A stretch of 64,000 bases of DNA from Psettodes erumei (lineage: Eukaryota > Chordata > Actinopteri > Pleuronectiformes > Psettodidae). This document shows, piece by piece, positions 1 through 13,800 of the stretch. A program made the position numbers and the translations under genes. Numbering within the stretch: the stretch's first letter is position 1; every line of letters starts with the position of its first letter. The DNA is taken from assembly GCA_016785225.1 (NCBI GenBank), contig JAFBJZ010000952.1, forward strand, positions 1 through 64,000, in the 5' to 3' direction. The notes beneath the pieces are model-generated. The model was not told the origin of the DNA. It saw only the letters and a list, made by a program, of their open reading frames with translations, and did no database searches.

Positions 1-165
1 TCTCTGCTTATTGCGAGACAGGCAACGGCATTATTGGCTCCCTCAGGTGTGCTGTCTTGCAACTGGTCCTGATCCTGTGACTCCTCCCCCCTTGTTACCT
101 GATTTTGCCCACCTGAGGGTGAGCTTATAAAAGGCGAGGTTTGGCTCAGTCTGTGTTTGCTGCTC
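1..165. other. no gene seen; TATA-like sequence
   Basis: I see no coding sequence. A TATAAAAG-like element lies near 127-134. It could be a leftover promoter of a repeat, but nothing downstream supports a transcript. It ends at the hAT-like relic that starts at about 166. Confidence 0.3.
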
Positions 166-684
166 GGGGTGGCCAATACTGGGTATTTTGGTATTGATCC
201 GATACCAAGAAATACAGGGCTATTATCGCCGATACTGATACCCATACTTTTTACTTGAAAAGTCATGATCATTGAATTCTTTTGTGATTTTGCCTTGAGT
301 TAGTTGACTATGATTATAGTAAAACAGAGCACAAAGATTTTAGGCAGTAAAAATGCTTTTTATTTACTAACTACAACCATAGAACAAATGTAACAATATA
401 AAAATAATAAAATAATTCACTAGTTCAAAATAGTGCAAAATAAAGAAAAGCAGCAATGTAACAAAATACAAATGTGGGGGAGGGGCCTGTGTGCCTGAGT
501 GAGCATTGAGCAGCAGAGAGGGAGAGGGGTGGGCTGTTTGTGCAGAGAAGCGGCGCTCTGAGGAAATTCGAGTAAATTGCTGGACGACAAAAGAGAAACT
601 GCAGTATCGATCGCATCACGCTAGTATCGATCCAATACCAATACTCGCCTTGGTGTCGATATTTAGATCGATAAGCCTACCCCT
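166..684. mobile_element. hAT-like non-autonomous DNA transposon relic
   Basis: The left end begins GGGGTGGCCAATACT and the right end, read on the other strand, begins GGGGTAGGCTTATCG, giving imperfect terminal inverted repeats of the hAT type. Just inside both ends are related subterminal stretches rich in the words GATACC, TATCGAT and GGTATTG, which point toward each other. The interior is AT-rich and holds no transposase; the small reading frames are not recognisable proteins. I found no clear 8-bp target duplication. The family assignment is inferred from the termini only. Confidence 0.55.
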
Positions 685-767
685 ATTTTCCGCCCGCTGG
701 AGCAGCACCTCCTTTTCTTTCTGCTCTGTTAACTTTATGTGCAGCTTCCTCTGAGCCAGAGTTGTCA

Positions 768-1605
768 TGGTGTTAGTGGTGGGCAAGTGAAGCCTCATGA
801 CGCACTGAGGCTTTCCTAACAATTGTGCCGAAAAAAGATTCAAAGCCGGTGACATCTGGTGGACAACTGAAGCAATAGCAACCTCTAAAGAGCACGACTG
901 AAGCACTGGCACTGTTTCAATCCCATGACGGCAATAAAAGTTCAGAAAAGTCTGTGGTCATTCAAGTGTTTTGTTCATTCATACCAAATAATGATTATAT
1001 TGTCATTACAATAAAACATGCAGATGGTCTCCCCCATACTCTAAAACACATTCCAGATTAACCCCAAAAATAAATGCAAATTATATTAAGGGTTAAATGT
1101 TGATTAAGGGTTTATTTAAAGCTCTGAGCTCCTTTGAGATCCTTCCTACTTTGCAAATGATCATGGTGTTTGAATTCAGAAACATTGTTTTTTCATTCGA
1201 AATCAACCATACAAATCTCCAAATGACAAACCATTATCTTTAATGGTTTTACTTAAAAACACTTCACACACACCAAAACAATGTTTCTGAATTCAAACAA
1301 CGTGATCATTTGCACAGTATGAAGAATGTCTAATCCTGTTAGGGACTTTTAGTACAGTTTTTAAATAAAGCTCAAAGCTTTAAATAAACCCTTAATCAAC
1401 ATTTAACCCTTAATATAATTTGCATTTATTTTTTGGGTTAATCTGGAATGTGTTTTAGAGTATGGAGGAGAGCATCTGCATATTTTATTGTAATGACGAT
1501 ATAATCATTATTTGGTATGAATGAACAGAGCACTTGAATGACAATACAGACTTTTCTGAACTTTTATTGCTGTGAACCCTTCCCTCTGCAGCCCCGCTGG
1601 TGTTA
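768..1605. mobile_element. Foldback/MITE-like element with long inverted arms and 8-bp flanking repeat
   Basis: The octamer TGGTGTTA occurs at 768-775 and again at 1598-1605, as expected for a hAT-type target-site duplication. Inside, the segment around 932-1200 is the near-complete reverse complement of the segment around 1280-1572. For example, AATAAAAGTTCAGAAAAGTCTG near 932 is mirrored by CAGACTTTTCTGAACTTTTATT near 1550. The arms meet around 1240, so the strand could fold into a hairpin of roughly 300 bp. No coding capacity is seen. It lies just upstream of the RTEL1 start. Confidence 0.7.
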
Positions 1606-1887
1606 ACGCTTTTACGGGTTCTCTCTCTATTCCGTGGGCACGTGAACGCAGCACCGGTACGTCATTACGGTGCGTACGAGCACCGAGCTGAGAGCGGGAA
1701 GTTGTTCTCGAAGATGTGTTGGGAGTGTGTACATAGTCCTGTTGTCTGTTGCTCGCGCAGTTAGTACTAAATGAAAACTTTGCAGCTGTGTGTGACGCTG
1801 AACTCGCAGATAGGAGGATTTTTTTCTGTGTGCCATTTCCTACGTCAGTTCATGCTGCTGTTGCGGAATTAAGCTAGGAGATACACA
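1606..1887 (+). promoter_or_regulatory. RTEL1 5' flank/5' UTR region
   Basis: This is a more GC-rich stretch between the foldback element and the RTEL1 start codon, with several CpGs and a CRE/ATF-like TACGTCA at 1841-1847. It must contain the RTEL1 5' UTR and probably the promoter, but no TATA box or definite start site is visible. The assignment rests on position. Confidence 0.4.
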
Positions 1888-4800
1888 ATGCCCTCACTAA
1901 CGCTCCACGGAGTGACAGTGGATTTCCCATTTCCTCCATATGACTGTCAGAAAGAGTACATGAACAAAGTGATCGAATGTCTCCAGAAGGTAAGAGGTCA
2001 ACAGGTACCGTTACTGATGAAAACTAATGCCCCACCTGCAACGCTGGCCATGTGAGCTGCCATGAGTTACCGCTTTCTGCAATGTTTCTCGGCCGGACAG
2101 TCGCTGTACACCTGCAAAGACTTCAGCCTTGCTTCATTAGAAACGAGCGCCCCATTAGCTGTGTCATCTTTGTATGTAAATCTCAGTCTTCCACCAAAAC
2201 AGCCCCAAGAACATCGGAGCTGCTTTACTTGCAATGTGTGGGATTTGACATCAGTACTGGCTGCTCGGTGGATCAGCAGCTACTGAAAGTAGTAAAACGA
2301 TGAATGTGGGGAAACACCGTCATTATTGTGCTGTCGTGTTTGCCTGTTTGTTCCAGAAAGAGAACGGGGTTCTGGAGAGTCCCACGGGGACTGGCAAAAC
2401 CCTGTGCCTGCTGTGTGCCACCTTGGCCTGGAGGGAGCGCTTCAAGGACACCATCTCCGCCCGCAAGATCGCAGAGAGGCTGCAGGGGACGGAGATGTTC
2501 CCAAGCACACCCCTGGCGTCCTGGGGAACGGCTGCTACAGACGGTGACAAACCAGGTAGGTCACCTACGAGTCACCGGGCAGCTCAGTGCACTTTAAAGT
2601 TTTTGCAGTGGCTGTGTCTGAGAGAACACATGGACAGATTTCTGTGGAGAGTTCTGTTTGACATGGGACACCTTCTCGCTGACGAAACACACACACACAA
2701 AATCCTGTCTGGATAGCTATTTTCACTTCAGACAACTTCATCTGCTACTTTGTGTGAATCTTTGCCAATAATGCAGACTAGTCTTTAGAATTTCCAGCAG
2801 TGAAGCTCAGCTTCAGCCTTTTTTTTTTAGCAGCAGCAGGGCACTGTTGTCCAAAATGTTCCAGAAGCCAGCAATCCCACTGCAATTTCTCCAGATGTTG
2901 CATGTTCTAGTTCCGTTGTACTTTTTGAACTTATTTACTACTACACCACACAGCTTTTCTTCATGTAACTCCATGAAAAGGTAATGTACATATTGTGTGT
3001 ACTTGGTGTCTTCCAGCCTACTACACTGATGTCCCCAAGATCATATACGCATCCAGGACACACTCTCAACTCACGCAGGTTATTAGTGAGTTAAAGAACA
3101 CTTCATACAGGTAAACTTTGTCGTCAAATCAACACAAAATGTTAGAAATATTAATATTAATATAATTATCTATTATGAATGCTGTTGTGTATGGTGCAAA
3201 TGGAATTTTACCATTGTCAGGGTCAGACAAGATAACTTGACTAAAAGCCATTTAAGTGTTTCTGCAGATGCAGCCTAATATTCTGAGGCCTTTTGTCAGA
3301 GCACTGTGATTTTCTCTGATGTACAACACAGATGAGCTGAGCACTCACCATCAGGCCAGTTCTGGTTAACCCATTAATCAGTGTAATATCTTGGTGGTTC
3401 AGGCCAAAGGTGTGTGTGCTGGGGTCAAGAGAGCAGCTGTGCATCAACCCGGAAGTGATGCGGCAGGAGAGCAACTATGTAAAGGTAAGCGACCGGCACC
3501 ACTGGTTTCCTCATGCTGTCAGGTCCTAACGATATATTTTTGTTGCTGTGTCAGATGAGTTGTGTTAAAGATGCAGCCATCTCTGTGATGACTGGCTCAC
3601 AGGCCACAACAAGGAAGCGAGGCACGCCGCTCACTCACCCATAAGTAACCAACGCTTATTCAAATGAAGAGAGAGAGATCGGTGTGGAGTGTGAGGATCA
3701 GCACCAGTGGTGTAATGCAATGCATGGATGTGTGTGAGTAAGGTGTGTGTTGTTACTGCACAACAAAACAGGAAGATAACACAATCACCAGGAGGCAGAC
3801 ATCCGGTACAGAGCTGCAGAGCTGTGGGGAGACAGGGTTTAATTGTCTAGTGCACTGGTTTGGTGTTCCTCCTCAGCTCCTCCCACCACAAAGAGGACCT
3901 AGGTCCATCACATCATCATCATCATCAAGTATACCAATCAGCCCCAACATTCTAACCTCTGACAGGTGAAGTGAATAACGCTGAGTATCAGCTGTCAGGT
4001 GTCAGGTGTGAGAATCTGAGAGACTCTGATGAGGGTCAGACTGGGAACAGAACTTCTCCAGAACAGCAGGCGGTCTTACAGAAGATCTACTGTAACTGTC
4101 AGAACACACAGCTCATCACAGCTTGTTGTGTACGAGGTTGTGTAGCTGCAGACGCTGAAAGCTGCTACACTGGACATGTGAGAGTCACAACTGCACCATG
4201 GAGCCATGGAAGAAGAAGAACCCTAACCCAAACCCATTCTTTACTTTTGGGAGAAGGAAGGCTGATGGAGGAGATCTATGCACCGGGCAGTGTTCTACCC
4301 AAGTCTGATCCAGCAAGGGCCCACCTCACAACGTCCAGGACATAAAGGATCTGATGAGAGTCCATGCTTTGATGGGTCAGAGCTGTTTTGTTTGCACAGG
4401 GTGGACCTACACAATATTAAGCAGGTGGTCATAATGTTATGGCTGATCACTGTGTCCATATTTTAAATAGTAACAACTGATTACAGTCCATACTGGGTAT
4501 ATATATATATATATATATGTGTATATGTGTGGCTAAAAAAAAAAGCAAAAATGTGGTTCTGCCACTGGAGCTGGAGAGCTGGTCCTGAAACACATGTCAC
4601 TGTATTTTACTGTAGACTCCACGTGTAACCTGTTTTGCAGGTCCATATGTGCAGAGGAAAAGTGTCCACCAGGTCATGTGTCTTCTACAATAACGTTGAA
4701 GGTAATGGTTTAACACAGAACACAGCAGTGGGCTCTGACTACCGCTGATGATATCCATGAAGCAAAGTAAAATTTAGCAAAGCATTTCTATTTCTAAATG

Positions 4801-7800
4801 TTCTTCACGTGCCAGATGGTGTAATATCTGTTTGTGAAAGGCTCCTTGTAACGTTGGCACGTCTTAATTTGATGTTTTTATCTTTAGAGAAGAGCACCGA
4901 CAGAGACTTTAATTTGATGACCTAGTTTTATCTTTAGTGTTCTGCGCTTGAAGAGCTTCATTAGTAGTCCGAAACAGAGAATAATTATCTTCTTACTGAT
5001 CTGAACTCTATCCAGTTTGTTTGATGAAAATACTGAAAGAAGCATCATTTAACCATGAAAAGATACTGAAAGTTTGGATTATCAAAATCAGAAACAGAGT
5101 AAACGATTACCTGACTAACTGGTAGGAGTTTATGTCTTAACCTTGTGTTCTGACAGCCTTTAATCTATTAAAAGACTTCGGGCTCTTGGTAAATCGCTAG
5201 GAAATAATTTAAAGACCTTGTTAGGTCGTAAGGATATGTTTTAAAATCTTGGGGATTAGAGCAACCTGTGAGAATACTATTATCAGTTAACCTTGCAACC
5301 AAACTTCTTTTTATGTGAGCTAAGAATACTCAATGATCGAGTAACTTGAAATGCAACGTTTGATTAAGTTTATTCTTCAAAATTTTCGCAGGAGCAAAGC
5401 TTACAGCATAAATTCATCACAACAAATCAAAATATTGTTAATAATAAGAACTCTTATCTTGTATCGATACCAAGAAATATCAATGCTGTTACCTTAAAGA
5501 TGAATAAATTTAGGAGAGAGAGAGAAAGAGTGGTCGTTTGCATGGCCATTGCTTTCTTCCTATTTTCCATCCTGCTCAGAAACCAGACACGGTCTTTGGT
5601 AATTGGCAGCCCCGTCCAAGGCTTGGCTGATGTCCAGAGTGTCCAGTCTCACTTGTGAGTAATGGGAGACAAAAGAGAGGCTTTTTAGTCCAATTCTGAG
5701 TTCATTAGTCAATGGACAGACTTGTCTTCTCTCTTCAACCTTTAAGTCCACACTTAAGTTGACTACTGAATGCCTTCTATTCTCCTTGGCATCGATGATC
5801 GTTATGATTGTCTGGAAACCTCTTCTCTCAATGGCTATCCCTTTGAACACCGTGGATCAAGGCCGTGGAATGAGCACTGCGGATTAGCAATGATACCTCT
5901 TTATCTTTTTGCGTTTCTTTTGGCCAATCACATCTCTCTCCTCTTTCACCCAGTTTTTCTACAACTGTTCTGATGTGTAGAAATACTTTCAACACTTCCT
6001 CTTTTTTCTTCTATTCTAGCTGAGGCCTTCTTGTTACACACGTCAGCAAGGATTCAACTCTTAGTATTACATGTTAACAATCACAAAAATCACTTCATGA
6101 AATAACATTATTCATCAAATACAATCGTAAAAAGATTTTCCATTCTGGATTATTAAATCAATCACCATGTCGATCACACATCATTACAGTCACACTGATT
6201 CATTCACACAGTAAAAATCATATCATTCATCTGTTCATTCGTCTATTACTCAGTTTCCTTAATAATCTTATTCAAACAATCTTAAACATCATACCCTTTG
6301 CATTGCGTTTTAATCATTTATTAATTAGTGACTGATAATACTTATACTTTGCAGTTGGTGCAATCTCAACTCTCCTTGACTGGGCATGGTTCAGTTAACA
6401 GACAGGAGTCCATGGTACGAATGAAGCCTGTGTTGGTGAAACTGCATTAACAAAGACGTGACTATGATGATTGGCTCTGAAATGGATGTGACTATTATGT
6501 TCTCTCCCTTTGTTCCACAGAGCCGTAGAGCGCACAATATTGAGCTGAATGGAGCTGTAGTCATCTTTGATGAAGCTCACAATGTGGTAAGATGCTCTCC
6601 TGGAAATATTTCCTCTCTATGAATGTCCTTGACTGTGAATAATCTAGATTTCACTTAAGAAGTGCATGTCAGCACCAATATTAATCACATATACATGATG
6701 TTTGCTTGAAACGCCATTTGCTTATTTTCTCAAACAAGCATTTTGAGGCCTCAGGTCTGCACATTTGCATTCCAGTCCAGGTTGACGCCAACTGGAGCAG
6801 AGGTGCAAAGTTAAAAATAAAATCTGTTTAAATCAGTTGATATGATATTTAATTTTGTGGCAGACCCCTCAGCACGTATTGGGTTAGTGATTTATGAATG
6901 CAGTGTGAGTTCCCACCTGATGACGTTTCTGTTGTCCGCAGGAAAGGACATGTGAGGAGTCGACGTCGGTTGACCTGACCCCCTACGATCTGGCCTCAGC
7001 CATCACTGCTGTAGACAGGCTGCTGGTGGAGCAGGCTAAAGAAGCCAGCCATGGAGGCTCCATCACTGAAGACCTCAATGTAGAATCCCTCAGCTCTGGT
7101 CAGAATGCTGTTACACTCACAGAGGACAGGGTTTGTGGCATTTGACCAAAAGACTGATGTCTGATGCTAATGCTTCTTTGTTTCAGGGTTAAAGATAGAT
7201 CTAGCCACCATTGCTAAAATCAAACGTAAGTATAAAGAAGATAACTAAGCAGTATGCATCAGTGCTGGGCCTGTGTGAGTTTTCCAAACAGCTTTTGTCT
7301 GCTTTGACAGAGATCCTACTGGACCTGGAAGCTGTCATTGATTCCTATGATATTCCAAGTGACAACGGCATCACCAAACCTGGAATGTATGTCAGGGCAT
7401 GGAAGTAGATCTAAAAACAGATTCCACAATGTTTTACTGTACTGGTTGGTTTGCCATAATAACATCAGATATACAGTAGGTTTCCACAGACACCTTTCCA
7501 TTCAGGTTTGGGAAACTTCTTCATCTTTACATCGTGATGCACATGAGTCTAATGACTCTCGTAACTGACGTGGAAGCTTCATGAGTCTCACTTAACAGTC
7601 ACATTTTCCTCAGTAACACTTAATGAGACAGTGTGTTGTTAAATACTGTCCGCACAGGGTGGCCTGCCTCCTGTTAATTCTTTTTAGTGTACAGTAAACA
7701 GAACGTTATGTATTATGATGTGAAATGAGGACACACAGTGGATGAAACAAGGCTCCATTTCATCTGTCTTGACTGTAAAATGATAGATATTAGAAGTTAT

Positions 7801-10800
7801 ATTGAAATGAGATTTGAATAACACTTGTTATGACGTCTCCTTCCATCTGGGAGATGACATTATTTCAACTCTGGAGTCAGCTGTCTGTAGACCCCCCCCC
7901 CAAAAAAAACCAACCAAAGAGAAAAATGCAATCACTGCAGCGAATATCTCCTGATGACTTCTCACAGTCAGTTGAAATTGATCTCTGTCCTCTGATCTTC
8001 TTCTCTGTTTGTCTCAGCTTCATATACGAGCTTTTAGAGAGGGCCCACCTCAACTACAGCACCAAGAATGCCGTCTGTGAAGCTCTGGAGCAGATCAGTG
8101 GATACTTAGCAGGGCGTCAGTATCGTTCCACTTCTTCTCACGCGTTACATTCTCCACCCTCATACCTGCACTGAAGCAGGAACTGAATGTAAAACCTTCC
8201 TCGTGTCAATCAGGGTCTCATTGTCTGATGGTTATATCCTGCAGATTCAACACAAAATCATATGTGTCCTCATGTCCATAATTAACAATGAATCTGTCTG
8301 ACGTGTGTTTCTCATCAGAGACGGGGATATTCCTGAACACAGGTGGACTGCAGAAGCTGGTTGATATCATCCAGGTTCGCTACATGATGAAGTTAAAGGA
8401 GTAGTTAGACATTTTTGGAGATCCACTGTTTCTTTAGATATGTTGTAACATCTCATGTTTATTAATCTTCTCATCTCATTTTTGGGGAGAAAGCAAATTC
8501 GCACATTTTAAAAAGTCTGTAGATAAACATATTTGCATCTGATAACTGTTACTAAAATGAGGACATCCTTGATTCATTACATACACAGAAGCTGGTTTTC
8601 TGTAGCAGTGGTAATTCGTCTTTCCGTTCTTTGGTTTGCAGCTAGTGTTCTGCGGCGAGCCGTCGGAGAAGGACAGACAGCAGCACATGCAGTCCAACAC
8701 GGCTCATTTTAAGGTGCGTCTTCATCAAAAGCCACGTGCGTCTCCACATACTCGTCAGTTGTGTTCACGGTGACGTCAGCTGTCGCGTCTATCTGCCTCG
8801 CTCAGGTTCATATCCACAGAGACACCAGCTCTCACAGGAAGAAGCAGAGCACGGACGTGTGGGCTTCATCTTCATCAAAGAAGCAAGGTAATGACACACA
8901 GGCTTTTTCAACACTGAATGAGTACGAGCTTCATGCCTCATCATGATTTGGAGACAGCATGCCATCCTGAGACCAAACAGTTTTGTTCTGCATAACATTC
9001 TGTCTTTGACTTATTTCCCAATGAATGAATGGCCATGTTCTGTGTGGACATCCCCACACAGAGGATGAGCCCTGCTGAACCTGCTTTAATGGGTCTTGTG
9101 TGTGTTTCTCGGCACCCTGTAGGCAACATTCTGAGTTACTGGTGCTTCTCTCCCGGCTTCAGCATGCAGGATCTGGTGAATCAAGGCGTCCGCTGCATCA
9201 TTCTGACCAGTGGCACCCTCTCTCCCTTGGCCTCCTTCACCTCAGAGATGAGGATGTAAGTTACCTGTTGCTCCCCCAAGCTCATTTTGGGAACAGTTGC
9301 GCAATTATGCACTGAACACTACAGATGGGAGCCAGAAACAACAGCTAGTATCATAAAGACACGTAGTAGAGATGTAATATACAAACTCAGCAAAGTGGAC
9401 TAAAGACAGCTGAGTCAACACCAGCATCTACCGATCTTTAGAAAAGTACAGCAGCCAACTCATCGTCAGAATTATCAGAAATTGTTATCCACAGCATCAC
9501 CATTCAAATCCTTCAACCACTGTAGCAGTGAAACCCTGGTCATCCTTCATTCTGCGTTTGTCCTGTCCTGTATGTGACGGTGCAGAAAGTTCCCGGTGTG
9601 TCTGGAGAACAGCCACGTGATTGAGCGGGACCAGATCTTCGTGAGCGTCGTCGATCGAGGTCCAGACGGAGTTCACTTAAGTTCTGCGTTTGATAGAAGG
9701 TGAGTTTTCTACTGGTTGCTTTTGTTATTGGTGTGTCTGCCCAGTGACACCACATGACTCACAACTGGTCCATTTATTGGACAGTTACACTTGCTAATTT
9801 GATGTACTGATCCTAATGAAGTTACTATCAGTGCTGTGAAGTGGGCTCTGTGGGGTTGTATTATTTGGGTTTGCTGTATTTTTAATCTTATTTTATCTTT
9901 TTTTTTAATTTGGATACTTATCCTGTGTGTTGGGGGTGTGGTTATGTATGTTTATCACATAAAAATGGAATAAACAAAGCGAAATAGCCATCTTTATGTA
10001 CCATCCGTATGTTATGTGTTGGGTTTGTTTTTATATATTCTCATATCTGGCCTAAGTTCCTGACGTGACTTTGAAACACTTAGTTTAATACTACAACTTG
10101 TAAATCTTCTTTTTCTTCTCTGACAGGTTTATTCCTGAAAACATGGCCTCTTTAGGCAACACTGTTGGTAAGCTCAAATAATACATGTACTGTATATCTG
10201 TTTAATTTACTCTGCCATGTTTGTGAGGACATGAGCACTGTGTTTTTATGGCACTTTTCATCTTGTGCCTCGTCCTCAGCCAACCTCAGCCGTGTGGTTC
10301 CTCACGGTCTCTTGGTGTTTTTTCCCTCCTTCCCTTTGATGGAAAAAACCCTGGACTTCTGGAGAGTAAGTGGAAATGTTGGTTTTTGTCGATAGCTTTA
10401 TTTTGGATAATTTCTGAATTGAATGCTGTGAAATAGGCCACATGTTGTGTGTGTGTGTATGTGTTCTCTCATCAGGACAACGGACAGGCAGATCGCATCA
10501 ACAACGTCAAACCCATGTTTGTTGAACCTAAAGGAAAAGGCACATTTACTGAGGTGAGTGTGGTTTTATTAAACGGATGAAATCCTCCCAGGTTTGTTTA
10601 AAGGTCCCACAGTATTTCGTGAGCAGGACGTGGTGTGAGATGGCGAGGTGTCCTGAAAGGTGTGATTCTTGTCATGTGATCATCTGTCATCTGATCATAG
10701 GTTATGGACGGCTATTACAGCAAAGTCAGCGATCAAACATCCAAAGGGGGAAGCTTCTTCGCCGTGTGTCGAGGGAAGGTGAGGTTACACTTGACGGTGT

Positions 10801-13800
10801 TTCAGGACATAATCTTTTTACTTTACCTCGGTCTCCAAACTGGTTAGGTAAGTTAGAAACAAGCCCAGTCAGCTAGATACATGTTGGCGCTGTAATTAAG
10901 GTGCTGAAACCCAATTTTGGACAGGCCCCCTTGTGTCTAATTACAATGCCCTGTAATTAGACACAAGTCCCGCTCATTGTGCTCTGTAAAAAGCTTCTTG
11001 GATCCTAATAGTCAGATGTGATGGATTTGTTGCTATTGGGCAAGATCCACCAATAACTGAAGTGTCACAGTGAGTGATAAGTGTGGGCATGTTCATCAGT
11101 ATCTGCCTCTTGTGGCTTTGTTATGTGATGTAGGTCTTTTATCATTGGGGTGCGTCACAGTTTCTCCTGTAATTTTAAAAGCTAACCTCCTAATCCACTA
11201 TTGACTCCAATTTAAATTCATTTTCAACACCCACATTTCCATACCACATGACAGTGTATAAGAGAATAAAGTACTTATTGGATTAAGTTCAGTAACATTT
11301 AAATAATCTTGAGCCAGAGTGTGCATGACTGCCTGCAGAAGCCAAATATTTAGTTTTATTATTCCAAGTTGAGAAGAGGAAGATGAAGATGAAGCACTCT
11401 GTGTTTGTTTCCATGTGGTTCTTCATTCATGTCAATGGAGTTGTCAGCTTTTCTATAACTGCCTTCCTGTGTCAGGCCAGCGAGGGGCTGGACTTTGCAG
11501 ACATGTTTGGTCGGGGAGTCGTCATCACCGGCCTTCCCTTCCCCCCGAGGATGGACCCCCGTGTCATCCTGAAGATGCAGTTCCTGGATGAGATGTGTCG
11601 CAAGAAAACTCCCGGGCTAAAGGTGAGGGGGGAGCTGCTTACTGAGTTTCACCGGAAAGGCTTGTGATGTGAGTGGCTCAGACTTGTGCTGGTGGTTGTT
11701 ATATTTGTTTCTGTGTGTGGACAGTACCTGTCTGGGCAGGAGTGGTACAGGCAGCAGGCCTTTAGGGCCGTGAACCAGGCCATCGGGAGAGTCATCCGCC
11801 ATAAGGAGGACTATGGAGCCATCTTTCTGTGTGATCAGAGGTCAGACATGGAGCTGTCACTCATTACATCACTTCTACTGACACATTGCAGAGAACTTTT
11901 GGCCTCGAGCAAGAACTAGTCATACTTGTACATATGTAGCATTAAAGGGATACTGGACCATGAACTGCTGTGCACAGAGTCAACTGTCTTGTACATGCAC
12001 GTCACCACTGCTCTGACTCAATATAAGACCACTAAGTCACAGTACAGTAACTACAGAATGTGCACACTCAAGCAGTCAGATGCTTGAACAGGTGTAAATG
12101 CACACACACACATGCACATGCACGCCCTGTGAAGTAGAGCAAATAAATTGTGTATCTGTATGTTGAGCCAACATTTTTCTTTTTTGAATTCTTTTTTTTC
12201 AGTACCCCCATTAGTTTTCCATCTGTCTTTCACCATTGTTTTCTGCCAAAACTGCTCTGAGCCGACTCTTTCACCGCACAGACATGATGGAAAGTAAACT
12301 CCTCCGATACCGTACCACTGAGCCAATCAAATTTCAACAAAATAGAGTCCAAATTAGGTCGAACCAGTCTGGCAGACACAGACAGCGTCCCCCTGCTGCT
12401 GCTGCGACCAGGCCTTGCCACAACCGCAGCTCACACACACTGCCTGACATCCAAAACTGAAAAGTAAAAACTAGGCTGTGGCTTCCTGATCTTTCCAGTG
12501 GCCACTCTGCCCCTGCCTCCCCTTCTCCCTCTCCTCCTCCTCCTCTTCCTCCTCCTCCTCTGCCCAGCAATAACATTGGACACAACCCTCCACATGTATC
12601 CTGGCACTAAGACAGGACTGACATGTGCATCTCTGTTGGCTGCGTCTCGTGACAGCTCTATGACTACTGTTTTACACTTTGAAATCCTTGTGACAAGTGA
12701 ATTGAGCTTTATGTGTAGAATCTGTCGAGCCCACTTTTAGCTTCACTAACGATCTGTTTATCACTGACAGGATAGTGTGTGAATTCTCCCACAGGTTCAA
12801 GAGCTCAGATGCCCGTGCTCAGCTTCCATCCTGGATCAGGCCTTATGTGCGCCTGTACGACAGTTTCGGGAACGTGGTCCGCGACGTCGCTCAGTTTTTC
12901 AGGGTCGTGCAGAAATTGGTAGGCTGGCGCCGCATTACACGAGTGGACTCTGGTTTAATCTGTCAACTCGTGTAGACCATTCGTGTGTGAATGTCCCAGA
13001 GGCCCGTGGTAGAGAAGAAGCCGACCGCAGAGGGTTGTGGGAAGGCGTGTTTACCGGACACCCGGTCTTCTGGCTCCTCTTCCTGCGCATCCTTCCAAAG
13101 CCTCCACGCCCAGAAGGCCAAGGTGCTGGACGCTCACCTTCCCAGCATGAAGAGGAGGAGGCTCAGTGAGTATGGATAATGACACTGCTGACAGTTTTCA
13201 CAGAGGAAGAGCTGGTTCTTCATGTTGTGTTACCTGTCGCCTGGTCGGGATCAGATGAGCACAGCGGAGCCAGCGGGATGGCCAGGATCTGTGTTGAGTA
13301 TGAGCATGAGGTGCAGGAGAGTCTGAGGAGGCCCGCCAACCTGTTGGATGCTCTGGAGCGCGGCGACCGTCACGGGGGGGAGGACGAACACACTGCTGTG
13401 GGAGAGGAGAAGGTAGTGGCAAGTCAAAAGCGGTGATTTGTTTGTGTCAAAAGAGGCTTGGTGAGAAAACAAAAATACATTTCTTTTTGGATTGTGGATC
13501 AGTGTAGCGTTTTTTTTTTTTTCTTTTGAAGGCAAACCATTTGTCCACACTGTCTCTTCAGTATGACAAGAGGATGGATGAGGAATTGCGGGGAGGAAAA
13601 CGTAAAATCAAACTGGTCCAGGGGCAGGTATGTGTTAGTACTAAACACCACCAGGTCGTGGTGGTTACATTTTCTGTTTTTTTTTTTACTTCACAGCAGG
13701 TAAAGTGGAGCTTAACAGCTTCAGCCGTGGCCTCCGTTGGATCTGCTCAGCCACAAGCCCAATACAATGTCTGACAAGTCAACAAAATTCAACAAAAGTC

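Noticed and set aside
12334..12585. Glycine/glutamate-rich reverse frame in an RTEL1 intron
   Set aside because: It is the translation of a CTC/CTT polypyrimidine tract, not a protein.
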